A DNA stretch of 40,571 nucleotides from Leptolyngbyaceae cyanobacterium RU_5_1. Its GTDB lineage: Bacteria; Cyanobacteriota; Cyanobacteriia; Leptolyngbyales; Leptolyngbyaceae. The notes below the pieces were generated by a model that saw only the letters and a list, made by a program, of their open reading frames with translations, was not told the origin of the DNA and did no database searches. The stretch covers positions 1-40,571 of the forward strand of contig JAAUSG010000017.1 of assembly GCA_012034055.1 (NCBI GenBank), written 5' to 3'. The position numbers were made by a program, and so were the translations under genes. Below, one piece after another: positions 18,093-26,796 of the stretch (position 1 is its first letter; every line of letters begins with the position of its first letter).

Positions 18093-18193
18093 CAAGGGCA
18101 AAGGGCAGAGGGTAGAGGGCAGAGGGTAGGGTTGAATCTTCCCTCATCTCCCTATCTCCCCATCTCCCCCTCCCCCCCCATCCCCATCCCCTC
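18093..18193 (+). repeat. intragenic hairpin-forming repeat insert 3, in frame
   Basis: GGGCAAAGGGCAGAGGGTAG in the 5' half faces CTCCCTATCTCCCCATCTCC in the 3' half. It is translated as a basic then Ser/Pro-rich loop (KQGQRAEGRGQRVG, then SPYLPISPSPP) between membrane spans. Confidence 0.65.
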
Positions 18194-18710
18194 AAGCTGG
18201 CACATCATCCCCCTCCTCTTCGCCGCGCTGGAACTGATCATTCAACACCGCACCTTCACGGCCACAACTGGACTTTATACCCTAGCCGCCGCACTGGTCG
18301 GAATCGGGGTTGGTCGCCGTCAGCCGTCCCTCAAACCGCTCACCCATTTCTCAGTTTTGGGGGTTTCCATTGCCGCCTATGAACTGCTGATCTACCAACT
18401 CTCGCAAGCAACAGAAGGCAGCGCCGGAGACGGACTCACTCTTCTAGCAGCCTTGGCAACTGGTCTAGCAATTGGCTACCGACTGCTGTCCCGCTGGCTG
18501 GTTCCCTACCTGCGCCTGACTGTTCAGGAATTGCAAGTTGTCGTCCTCTTGCACTGGATTCTGGGAAATGGCTTCCTGCTGATGGCGATCGCCAACCCCC
18601 TCAGCTCCTCCAATCAATGGCTGTGGACTGGAATTGCCGCCGCTCTTGCTACTGACGCACTGGCAATGGGAAATCGGTATTTAAGCACGAGTCCGAATAT
18701 CACTGCACTC

Positions 18711-18770
18711 TCATCCTCCCCATCCTGCCCATCCCCTCATCTCCTCGTCCTCTCATCCCCCTCCCTCCTC
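18711..18770 (+). repeat. intragenic pyrimidine-rich repeat insert 4, in frame
   Basis: Only the CT-rich half is present, built from TCCCCATCC and TCCTCGTCC units. It is translated as a Ser/Pro-rich loop (SSSPSCPSPHLLVLSSPS). About 60 bases, equal to 20 codons. Confidence 0.55.
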
Positions 18771-19711
18771 GCCTGGACCTACGCCGGAATTATCGAGGCT
18801 CTGATCACCCTTGCCAACCTGCTGCGTCTGTTGTTGCCGGATGCGTTGCTACTCGATTGGGCAGGCGCGATCGCCGCAATCATCGCTGCGATCGTCTACT
18901 TCGCACCCTGGCAACGCTGGGGTTGGGATGAGGAACCCTGGCGTCAGTCGGCGTTGGTTTTACCCGCTGTTGCTGTACTGGCATCCGCCTGGGGAACCAA
19001 TCTTCAAAGCCTGTTCATCGTAGCGGCATACTATGCGTGGCTGGCAAATGCCGAACGGCAAATCCGGTTCAGCTACATTAGCGTGCTGCTGGCGGATTGG
19101 GCAATTCTGAGGCTGTTTGATTCCTACAACACAAGAGAGCCGCTCTGGTATGCCGCTGTCGTTGGGGTGTCACTGTTGTACAGTATTCAGGTTGATCCAG
19201 ACTTGCGTTCGCAAGACGATCGCCCCGTGCGGCACCTACTGCGCAGTCTGGGGACTGGCTTGATTTGCTTCACCGCCTTCTATCAATCTGAAGTTGGCAT
19301 TTCAGGCATAGCTTCCGTGCTGGTTGGGTTGTTCGCGATCGCCCTGCAATTAGGATTTGTTCTAGCAGGTTTGCTACTTCGCGTCCGGGCATTCCTATAC
19401 GTGGGAACTGCCGCATTTATCCTTCAGGTGCTCTGGCAGCTCTGGCGATTTGTCAGCGACTACTCACTGCTCTTATGGACACTGGGGATTCTCGTCGGAC
19501 TAAGTCTGATTTGGATTGCGGCAACCTTTGAAGCGCGTCGAGCACAAGTCAATGCCCTACTGCAGCACTGGGTTGCCGAACTAGAAGAATGGGAATGAAA
19601 CAGGGAACAAAACCGTTATCTCAAGCTGACTATTCAAGTATCGAATTTATCAAACGGTGCAATAGCTGGCGCGGTCAATTGTGACGCAAATGTTTAGATG
19701 CGGCGATGATT

Positions 19712-20077
19712 TCAGAGGGTCGCAGCTGCAGAATCAGTTAGCACCCCAGTTGGAGTGCCCATCCCTTCGTTCAACTCCTCCAGTCGCTGCTCGTGTTCTT
19801 GATTCAGGGACGACACAATTGCATCTTCAACTTGCAGGCGATCGCAGGGAATCGTATCCGCCAAAATTGCACTCGCCATCATGCCAGAGTGAATCTCCAG
19901 GAGTGCTTCCAGGGGTGCTTCAAACACGAGGCGTTGACCCGGAAATACAACTCGCTCAAAATACCAACTGGAAATATTGGAAATACGAGCGATTTGAATT
20001 CGGCTGGTCGCGTTGACATAACAGCAAACCATCGCGGTTTTAGCATTCGAAGGGATGGGATCAAAGATTTGAGCCAT
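19712..20077 (-). CDS. DUF1830 domain protein
   Basis: The 121-residue protein begins MAQIFDPIPSNAKTAMVCCY and carries the family core CCYVNATSRIQIARISNI, WYFERVVFPGQRLVFEAP, LEIHSGMMASAI and DTIPCDRL. DUF1830 is a small cyanobacterial family of unknown function. I chose ATG 20077 because it matches the family start; the frame is open upstream to 20218, but that part has no family similarity that I can see. The C-terminal tail (after about residue 90) is Glu-rich (NQEHEQRLEELNEG) and then variable. Confidence 0.82.
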   Translation of the reverse strand: MAQIFDPIPSNAKTAMVCCYVNATSRIQIARISNISSWYFERVVFPGQRLVFEAPLEALLEIHSGMMASAILADTIPCDRLQVEDAIVSSLNQEHEQRLEELNEGMGTPTGVLTDSAAATL

Positions 20078-20403
20078 GATTTCAATAAAGTGTTGTAAAA
20101 CGTGTGAGTACACAGACCTTAACATCGGCGGATCCCAATCCGCTGTAAATCCGATTACCAACCATGCGGGCGATCGCAAATTTGATAAGAATTTGTACCT
20201 AACGATAGATAGGAACAAGACTGCAGAGGATAGTCGTCGATGTTGAGTTAATGCTTTTCAATAGGTGCTCAACTATATTCCTATCTATAGCAAATATCAC
20301 CCTAATGGGTACTGTCACTTCAGTGTCAGCAAATCCATGATTGAGAGGCACTCATTTTTGCCGTACAGGAGCAAAAGCTGAGGCAGTCTGACATAGAAAA
20401 CTG

Positions 20404-22481
20404 ATGGGAGAAGAAGGAATGACTATAGGCAAGAACGCTGATGGGATGCCAGTAGGAACCATGACAACCAGCCAGACTAATAGCGAAATGCCCACTTTCA
20501 ATATGAGTTCAGGGTCAAATGGCCTGGGTTCGGGGTCAAATCAAAGCGGGATGCCCGCTTTGAGATGGGTTCAGCGCCCAACCCAGCAGGAATGCAGCCC
20601 AGGGCGATGGCTGAAAACGGAACTGTCACCCCAGGCGAGCTGCAGCCAGTTCTGGTGGAAATGCGGATTCCCAAAAGCCAGGGCGCGATCGCAGCCTTAC
20701 AGGCGATCGGGAGCATGAGCGTCCCTGGTTTTCAATTGGATACCAGCTACGAAGCCGTTCCCATGACCCCACCTCAAGAGATGGCATCGTTGCTGGCAGA
20801 CTCAGATGAGGAAGTGGTAGTGGTGCGCGGCATGATTGACGCTAGCCAGATCCCCGCCCTGGAAGCCCAGGCGAATGTGATCAAAGTCTATCCAGACTCG
20901 CCGATCGCACCATTTACCAGCACATTACTCAAGTCCGAGGATACTGCCCTGGTCAGTCCACTGGCCGCATCTGGCACCTGCCCGATTGGGAGCTGTGATT
21001 GCAGCCCCGGAACGGCTAAAGGGACGATGGCAGAGGTGGCAACCTATCTGGGAGTCGATCAAATCTGGAGTGCAGGCTTCAAGGGTGAAGGCATCGTCGT
21101 GGGCGTTGTCGATGGTGGGATTACGGCTGCCGGTCGCCCAGTGGGTTCAGGAGAAACCGCTCGCCGGATTCCCCGGGTGATTGGCGGCTATCCCACGGCG
21201 GACTGGGGAACCAAAGCGGCTCGCTGGAGTGAGCACGGCAATATGTGCTCAACGGATGTGTTGGGCATGGCTCCCCAAGCTCAGATCTACGACATTCGGA
21301 TTTCCGACGGTAATGCCGTATCTAGCGCCCTAGCCGGTTTCCAGTGGGCTATTAATCAGCACAGAGCCGATGGCACTCCTCAGGTTTTGACTAATAGCTG
21401 GGGGATGTTTCAAGAGGCTTGGGACCGAACCTATGTCAGAAATCCCGACCATCCCTTCACCCGCAAAGTGGTTGAAGCCATTAATGAAGGCATTCTAGTC
21501 TTGTTTGCGGCTGGCAATTGTGGCGGCACCTGCCCAGATGGACGCTGCGGTCCTGATTCAGGCCCAGGCAGAAGTATTTGGGGAGCCAACGGACATCCGC
21601 AGGTGATGACCGTCGGTGCCGTGAACAAGAATGAACAGTTTGTGGGCTATAGCAGCCAGGGACCGGCCGCGTTAGATCCACAAAAGCCTGATTTTTGCTC
21701 AATTACCCACTTCCAGGGCTACTTTGGTAGTGACAGTGGCACCTCTGCTGCCACCCCGATCGCGGCTGGAGTGGTGGCACTGCTCAAACAAGCAAATCCT
21801 GGATTAACTCAAGATCAAGCCAAGAACGCCCTCAAGAGTACGGCCAAAGATATTGGACCGGCGGGCTGGGATCAGCACTCTGGGGCTGGGATTATTCGTG
21901 CCAAAGCCGCATTCGATGCCATCCGTCCGAGTTGGAGTGGCTGGGAAAGCCTGGGTGGGTTCTGCACCTATGGTGTCGCTGCCGCCGCCTGGTCCGCTAA
22001 TCGCCTCGATACGTTCGTGATCGGTGGCGACAGCGCGATGTATCACAAGTACTGGGATGGTTCAGCCTGGAGTGAGTGGGGCAGCCTGGGTGGCTTCTGC
22101 ATCTCCGCTCCGGCGGCGGTGTCCTGGGGAGCCAACCGCATCGATCTGTTCGTGATCGGTGGCGATCGCGCCCTCTATCACAAATGGTGGGATGGTTCGG
22201 CCTGGAGCGATTGGGAAAACCTGGGCGGCTTCTGCACCTACGGCGTGGCGGCATCGTCCCAGTCCATCAACCAGCTCGATGTCTTCGTGATCGGTGGTGA
22301 TAGTGCCCTGTACCAAAAAACCTGGGATGGTTCAGCCTGGAGCAATTGGCAAAAGCACGATAGCTTCTGCATTTCGGCTCCGGCATCGGTGTCCTGGGGA
22401 TCGGGTCGGATTGATGCGTTTGTGCTGGGCGCGATCGCGCCCTCTGGCACAAGTGGTACAGCTAAACGCTTGAGCACTTAG
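20404..22481 (+). CDS. subtilisin-like (S8) peptidase fused to a C-terminal lectin-like beta-propeller
   Basis: The main frame is 20565-22481. In its numbering the catalytic triad is Asp 183 (GVVGVVDGGI), His 224 (WSEHGNMCSTDVLGMAP) and Ser 394 (DSGTSAATPIAAGV), with the oxyanion Asn in LFAAGNCGG. A pro-domain-like region precedes it (about 25-120). After about residue 450, four repeats of about 49 residues follow, each with LGGFC, a strand like RxDxFVIGGDxALYHK, and WDGSAWSxW. This is the PLL/DUF346-type propeller found in lectins. No signal peptide is visible. Upstream, a frame from ATG 20404 reads SEMPTFNMSSGS and GMPA; adding one T to TTT 20559-20561 gives MPAFEMGSAPN, a parallel of MPTFNMSSGS, so the native start is probably 20404 or 20419. 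At 22430-22431 one missing G would restore VLGGDRALWHKWYS and a stop at 22463-22465. Confidence 0.85.
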
Positions 22482-22508
22482 GCAATGTCTGAGAAAGATT
22501 TTACCTCT

Positions 22509-22536
22509 GTAGAGACGAACGGCCGTTCGTCCCTAC
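22509..22536. repeat. GTAGGGACGAACGGCC-type palindromic repeat
   Basis: The half GTAGAGACGAACGG and its reverse complement CCGTTCGTCCCTAC meet at GGCC, with one mismatch in 14 pairs. Part of the same repeat is at 30033-30055 (TTACGGCCGTTCGTCCCTAC). It lies between the peptidase and radical SAM genes and could act as a hairpin at the peptidase transcript end. Confidence 0.7.
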
Positions 22537-22562
22537 CAGATCTGGACATGGACAAGGTTTAT
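22536..22562 (+). repeat. dispersed ~70-bp repeat, copy 3 (3' part)
   Basis: Only the end of the repeat is present: TCTGGACATGGACAAGGTTT, followed by an AT-rich tract. It directly follows the palindromic repeat, so one may have inserted next to the other. Confidence 0.6.
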
Positions 22563-22655
22563 TTTTTAACAACAATCCAGACAGCTCCCCAATCTCAGTG
22601 GTATCGTGAAGTTGTGTGACATGATTTTCAGAATCTGCAACATTCGCGGTTCGCT

Positions 22656-24230
22656 ATGCAAAACCGAGTCCTCTACGTTCGCCTGCCCTGCAACCCCATC
22701 TTTCCCATCGGGGTAGTATACCTGGCTGACCACTTGCACAAACAGTTTCCCGATCTTGAACAGCGAATTTTTGATTTGGGGACAGTGCCACCTTTGGACT
22801 ACACTTCCGCACTCGATGCCTGCATTGATGGATTTCAACCCACGCTGCTGGTGTTCTCCTGGAGAGATATTCAAATCTATGCCCCCGTTGGCGGACGAGG
22901 TGGCAATCCGCTTCAAAATGCCTTTGAATTCTACTACGCTCGAAATCCTCTAGTCAGGCTACGGGGTGCATTTGGTGGATTGCGCATGGTCGTCTCCTAT
23001 CTGACAGAGCTATGGCGCAATTTGGGGTTGATCAAACGTGGACTAAAACGCGCTAGAACGTACTGCTCTGATGTCCAGTTGGTGGTGGGTGGGGGTGCTG
23101 TCAGCGTTTTCTACGAGCAGTTAGGTCGTAGTTTGCCCAATGGAACCATTATTTCCGTCGGCGAGGGTGAGATACTGCTGGAAAAACTGCTGCAGGGTGA
23201 GGATTTCTCGAACGAGCGCTGTTACGTCGTGGGGGAGACAACGCCGCGCGATCGCATGATCCACGAATCGCCCACCCCGGTTGAGAAAACCGCTTGCAAC
23301 TACGCCTACATCAACCACATCTGGACTGAGTTCGGCTACTACCTGGAAGCAGAGGATTTCTACGTCGGCGTGCAGACCAAGCGCGGCTGTCCTCACAATT
23401 GCTGCTACTGCATTTACACCGTCGTGGAAGGCAAGCAAGTCCGCGTTAACCCCGCCGATGAAGTGGTTGCTGAGATGCGCCAACTGTACGATCGCGGCAT
23501 CCGCAACTTCTGGTTCACTGATGCCCAACTCATTCCTGCCCGTAAATACATCGATGATGTGGTCGAACTATTACAAAAAATCGTCGATTCAGGCATGACG
23601 GATACTCACTGGGCTGCCTACATCCGGGCAGACAACCTGACGCCGGAACTGTGTGACCTGATGGTGCAGACTGGCATGAACTACTTTGAAATTGGCATTA
23701 CCAGCGGTTCTCAAGAACTAGTGCGCAAAATGCGGATGGGCTATAACCTGCGCACGGTGTTGCAAAACTGCCGCGACCTGAAAGCCGCCGGATTCAACGA
23801 TCTGGTCTCGGTCAACTACTCCTTCAACGTGATTGATGAGCGCCCTGAAACCATTCGCCAAACGATCGCCTACCATCGCGAACTGGAAGCCATCTTTGGC
23901 GCAGACAAGGTAGAACCTGCCATCTTCTTCATCGGCTTGCAACCCCACACCCACCTGGAAGAATACGCCTTCAAGCACAATATCCTCAAGCAAGGCTACG
24001 ATCCGCTGGCCATTCACTTACCTTGGGTGGCCAAGAAGCTACTCTGGAACCCAGAACCCCTCGGCTCCTTCTTCGGCGAAGTCTGCATGCAAGCCTGGAA
24101 CCAAAATCCCGACGATTTCGGTCGCGAAGTGATGAACATCCTGGAACAGCGTTTGGGACGAGCAAACCTGGAAGAGGCGTTGACCGCTCCGATTGAACCG
24201 AAGTCTAGAGAGTTGGTGTTGTCGGTTTAA
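22656..24230 (+). CDS. B12-binding-type radical SAM protein (photosystem II high-light acclimation group)
   Basis: The 524-residue protein has an N-terminal cobalamin-binding-like region (about 1-190: RVLYVRLPCNPIFPIGVVYL, later VVGGGAVSV and SVGEGE). The radical SAM core has the cluster motif CPHNCCYC at Cys 245, 249 and 252, preceded by VQTKRG. TDAQLIPARKYI and FEIGITSGSQELVRKMRMGY are typical of the barrel strands. The cyanobacterial members are annotated as photosystem II high-light acclimation radical SAM protein; I assign this group from the overall sequence style, and the chemistry is not known. The next gene, SirB1, is 138 bases downstream on the same strand. Confidence 0.85.
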   Translation: MQNRVLYVRLPCNPIFPIGVVYLADHLHKQFPDLEQRIFDLGTVPPLDYTSALDACIDGFQPTLLVFSWRDIQIYAPVGGRGGNPLQNAFEFYYARNPLVRLRGAFGGLRMVVSYLTELWRNLGLIKRGLKRARTYCSDVQLVVGGGAVSVFYEQLGRSLPNGTIISVGEGEILLEKLLQGEDFSNERCYVVGETTPRDRMIHESPTPVEKTACNYAYINHIWTEFGYYLEAEDFYVGVQTKRGCPHNCCYCIYTVVEGKQVRVNPADEVVAEMRQLYDRGIRNFWFTDAQLIPARKYIDDVVELLQKIVDSGMTDTHWAAYIRADNLTPELCDLMVQTGMNYFEIGITSGSQELVRKMRMGYNLRTVLQNCRDLKAAGFNDLVSVNYSFNVIDERPETIRQTIAYHRELEAIFGADKVEPAIFFIGLQPHTHLEEYAFKHNILKQGYDPLAIHLPWVAKKLLWNPEPLGSFFGEVCMQAWNQNPDDFGREVMNILEQRLGRANLEEALTAPIEPKSRELVLSV

Positions 24231-24368
24231 CATTGTCTCAGCTTGCAACCCGACCAGGCGGCTCGGCTCAACACTCGGTGGCAAGAGTGCCATACGCATC
24301 GAAAAAGAACCCACAAAAGCAGCTAAGGTGTCAGATATTAGGGATCAGGTGTCAGGAGCCAGGGCACA

Positions 24369-25184
24369 ATGGATTTTCCATTAGGGCGAAAGCTGTTTTA
24401 CCAGGAAATTCGGCAACCGGATGAGCAGGTGAGTTTAGAGCGAGCTGCTCTGTATATCGCACTGGAAGAGTATCCTGACCTGGATGTGGAAGAACATCTG
24501 AATGCACTGGATACGATCGCGCTGGACGTTCAGGATCGGCTACCCGCAGAATCTTACCCGTTGAAGATTTTGCGCAAAATCAACCAGTATCTCTATGAAG
24601 ACCTGGGATTTGTCGGGAACACGGCAGAGTACTACGATCCGCGCAACAGCTTTTTGAATGATGTGATTGAGCGTCGTACTGGGATTCCGATTTCGCTGTC
24701 GTTGGTGTATTTAGCGATCGCTCAGCGGATCGACTTCCCAATGGTAGGGATTGGGATGCCTGGACACTTCCTGATTCGCCCCGTTGTCAGCGAAATGGAA
24801 GTTTTCATTGATGTCTTTCACCAGGGCGAAATTTTGTTTGCGCAGGATTGCCAGGAGCGGATGGCACAGATCTATCAACAGCCCGTTGAGTTGCGCCCAG
24901 AGTTTTTAGAAGCAGTCACTCCGCGTCAGTTTTTAATGCGGATGCTGACCAACCTCAAGGTTATCTACATCGACCGGAGCAATTTTCAAAAGGCACTGGC
25001 AGCAACAGAGCGCATTCTGTTGTTGTTTCCCAATACCCCCGTTGAGCTGCGCGATCGTGGCATCCTCTACTACCAACTCAACCGTCTGCATGAAGCTCGT
25101 CAAGACTTTGAAGACTACCTGACCCTGGTGCCCACAGCGCAGGACGCACCTGTGATTCAGCAATTGCTGGACAGGATGAGGTAA
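24369..25184 (+). CDS. SirB1 family protein (transglutaminase-like fold with TPR)
   Basis: The 271-residue protein matches the SirB1/Transglut_core2 family: an N-terminal helical part (ERAALYIALEEYPDLDVEEH), then the core YYDPRNSFLNDVIERRTGIP, ISLSLVYLAIAQR, VGIGMPGHFLIRP and VFIDVFHQGEIL. The usual transglutaminase-type Cys is replaced by Ser or Leu in this stretch, as in other SirB1 proteins, so catalysis is doubtful. The C-terminal part (about 195-265) has two tetratricopeptide-like helices (QKALAATERILLLFPNTP, EARQDFEDYLTLVP). Function is not established. ATG 24369 is preceded by CAGGTGTCAGGAGCCAGGG spacer repeat. Confidence 0.85.
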   Translation: MDFPLGRKLFYQEIRQPDEQVSLERAALYIALEEYPDLDVEEHLNALDTIALDVQDRLPAESYPLKILRKINQYLYEDLGFVGNTAEYYDPRNSFLNDVIERRTGIPISLSLVYLAIAQRIDFPMVGIGMPGHFLIRPVVSEMEVFIDVFHQGEILFAQDCQERMAQIYQQPVELRPEFLEAVTPRQFLMRMLTNLKVIYIDRSNFQKALAATERILLLFPNTPVELRDRGILYYQLNRLHEARQDFEDYLTLVPTAQDAPVIQQLLDRMR

Positions 25185-25199
25185 GGGGTGAGGAGATTT

Positions 25200-25326
25200 T
25201 GGATTGCCGATTTTAGATTGCAGATTGCAGATTGAAAATTCCCCGCGTCTCCGTGTCCTCCTTTGTTTCCCTACTCCCTACTCCCCATCTCCCCATCCCC
25301 TCATCTCCCCATCTCCCCACTCCCAC
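25200..25326. repeat. low-complexity spacer between convergent genes
   Basis: GATTTTAGATTGCAGATTGC is followed by CCGCGTCTCCGTGTCCTCC and then CCCCATCTCCCCATCCCC tracts. These are the same styles as upstream of bciB and inside the large membrane protein gene. Confidence 0.75.
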
Positions 25327-25328
25327 TC

Positions 25329-25781
25329 TCACCTCCCTACCCGATACACTTCTTCCGCCACGTTCTTCAGGCGGCGCAGTTGGGCTTGCATGTCCTGTTG
25401 GGTCAATTTGGCGGCAAAGGTATTGAAGCCAAACCGGACTAAGGGATTGGGGATATTGAATTCAAAGCGATTCACGAGGCGGGTGCCTTCCAATTCTGGG
25501 TTGCATTCCCAGCGATCGCGCCCCTCAAAAAATCCCTTGAACTGCCACACCACCAGGCCCGGTTCGCGCTCCACCACCACACTGTTCAACGTCGGTTGCA
25601 AGACTGGAACTTGAATCACAAAGCGACTCTGACATCCAATCTCTGTTGACCAATCGCCGACTGGCTCACACCGCAAAGCTGGATTCAACCAACGGTGCAT
25701 CAGTGCGAGATCGGTGATACATCGCTCAACAGCTATTGCACTGGCATTAATTTGAATGGATTGTTCAAACTTATTTGTCAT
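25329..25781 (-). CDS. SRPBCC-family protein (START/cyclase-like fold)
   Basis: The 150-residue protein begins KFEQSIQINASAIAVERCIT and continues DLALMHRWLNPALRCEPVG, the opening pattern of ligand-binding SRPBCC domains. The middle strands FVIQVPVLQPTLNSVVVERE and WECNPELEGTRLVNRFEFN and the long C-terminal helix (AAKLTQQDMQAQLRRLKNVA) complete one domain. Such proteins bind hydrophobic ligands in a central cavity; the ligand here is unknown. It is convergent with SirB1. Confidence 0.85.
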   Translation of the reverse strand: MTNKFEQSIQINASAIAVERCITDLALMHRWLNPALRCEPVGDWSTEIGCQSRFVIQVPVLQPTLNSVVVEREPGLVVWQFKGFFEGRDRWECNPELEGTRLVNRFEFNIPNPLVRFGFNTFAAKLTQQDMQAQLRRLKNVAEEVYRVGR

Positions 25782-25882
25782 TTGTCATTTGTGGTTCGTC
25801 ATTCGTGAAAGCGATCGGCAAACAAGGACAGTGCACAGTAAACGGTAGACAGTGAACGGTGGACAGATTTTGACCAAAACTT

Positions 25883-25936
25883 CGGAGGTTTAAGTCACTA
25901 CGTTAGTCAGATGCTTGATCTTGGGTTAAACCTCCG
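25883..25936. repeat. inverted repeat CGGAGGTTTAA
   Basis: CGGAGGTTTAA (25883-25893) and TTAAACCTCCG (25926-25936) are exact inverted copies with a 32-base loop. The spacer 25782-25979 also has CATTTGTCATTTGTGGTTCG and CAGTAAACGGTAGACAGTGA low-complexity stretches. It lies downstream of the pentapeptide gene and might end its transcript. Confidence 0.6.
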
Positions 25937-25979
25937 AGGTTTGCGTAAGTCCTACTGAATAACTGATAACTGACCAACT

Positions 25980-26624
25980 TCATCCTTCCACCGTTGCTTG
26001 ATCCAAATTTGTTCCCACTAAGCATGCTCCAGCTACAGTTGCACCGTTCAAGTTGGCATTGTCTAGCTCTGCACAGAGCAGATTGGCTCCAGCCAGATTG
26101 GCTCCGGCTAGATTGGCTCCTTGTAAATCGGCTTCCTCCAGGTTGGCTTCACTCAAGAGTGCGCCTTGCAAATCGGCTTGCATCAAATTCGCGCCCTGCA
26201 AATTGGCGCTACTGAGATTGGCTCCGCGCAGGTCTGCTCCACGCAGATCAGCGCCCTGCAGGTTGGCACCCATCAGATTGGCACCGCTGAGAAAGGCACC
26301 CGCCAGGGTTGCTCTGGTGAGGCGCGATCGCATCAAATTAGCTCCCCGCAAATTGGCTCCCCGCAAGTCTGCTTCGGTTAAATCTGCCTGCATCAGGGTT
26401 GCCCCCATCAGGGTCGCCCGCACATCTGCCTCGATGAGCCGGCAACCAATCAAGTTCGCCCCTTCCAGGGATGCTCCTGTCAGCTTGGCCCGACTCAGGT
26501 TCGCTCCCATCAGCCGAGCACCCGTCAGATTGATGCCTTGCAAATTCTGACCTGACAGATCTTCTTCTTCCAAATCTGCACCAGGGAGCTGTTTTAACGT
26601 ACCTGAACGGAGAGCGTCAATCAT
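25980..26624 (-). CDS. pentapeptide repeat protein
   Basis: The 214-residue protein begins MIDALRSGTLKQLPGADLEE and is then made almost wholly of A(D/N)Lxx units, for example GANLRGANLMRSRLTRATL and GANLQGADLRGADLRGANL. About 35 such units should form a right-handed quadrilateral beta-helix. No other domain or signal peptide is present. I chose ATG 26624 because the open frame upstream to 26792 only translates spacer repeat. Such proteins are numerous in cyanobacteria; the role of this one cannot be told from the sequence. Confidence 0.88.
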   Translation of the reverse strand: MIDALRSGTLKQLPGADLEEEDLSGQNLQGINLTGARLMGANLSRAKLTGASLEGANLIGCRLIEADVRATLMGATLMQADLTEADLRGANLRGANLMRSRLTRATLAGAFLSGANLMGANLQGADLRGADLRGANLSSANLQGANLMQADLQGALLSEANLEEADLQGANLAGANLAGANLLCAELDNANLNGATVAGACLVGTNLDQATVEG

Positions 26625-26630
26625 GGGAAT

Positions 26631-26792
26631 GAGGAATGAGGAATGAGGAATGAAGAATGAAAAGTTTTGGATTTCGGATTTTGGATTTCGGATTTTGGAT
26701 CGCAGCTTGAAAGGCAGGGGCGAGAGGGGTGAGAGAATTAATTTACGGTTGTTCTCCGTGTCCCCGTGTCTCCCCATCCCCCACCTCCCCAT
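26631..26792. repeat. low-complexity spacer upstream of the pentapeptide gene
   Basis: Four GAGGAATGA-type units are followed by TTTTGGATTTCGGATTTTGG sequence (to about 26700), then AGGGGCGAGAGGGGTGAGAG paired with CCGTGTCCCCGTGTCTCCCC, giving a purine/pyrimidine hairpin like those inside the large membrane-protein gene. The minus-strand frame is open through the entire block. Confidence 0.72.
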
Positions 26793-26796
26793 CTCT

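Larger units (their letters stand above)
15356..19598 (+). pseudogene. very large polytopic membrane protein (DUF2157-like), frame change in a repeat insert
   Basis: Two frames, 15356-16477 and 16194-19598, form one gene of about 1,400 codons. The N-terminal 110 residues are soluble and predicted cytoplasmic (MASDSDRPIIIELNLKSDHP, then a Ser/Pro-rich linker). From about residue 120 the protein is almost all hydrophobic helices, starting SVVWLLFLGVFLVVVSSGVL; about 30 or more membrane spans are likely. It resembles large cyanobacterial membrane proteins annotated as DUF2157; function is unknown. The frame changes inside a low-complexity insert at 16199-16330, after LLIRDE in the first frame and before LSTIAIAFAALLLIARAV in the second. 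The shift is +1, unlike the single-base losses elsewhere in this window. Three further inserts (17133-17270, 18093-18193, 18711-18770) keep the frame. The C terminus is hydrophilic (HWVAELEEWE). Confidence 0.75.

Noticed and set aside
25200..25326. CRISPR-like array
   Set aside because: Repeat units here and in the other spacers are 7-20 bases, degenerate and without unique spacers of constant length; no cas genes occur in the window.
26053..26550. Plus-strand open frame of 165 codons opposite the pentapeptide gene
   Set aside because: Antisense shadow of the regular A(D/N)Lxx coding pattern; its repetitive LAPARLAP translation has no other support.
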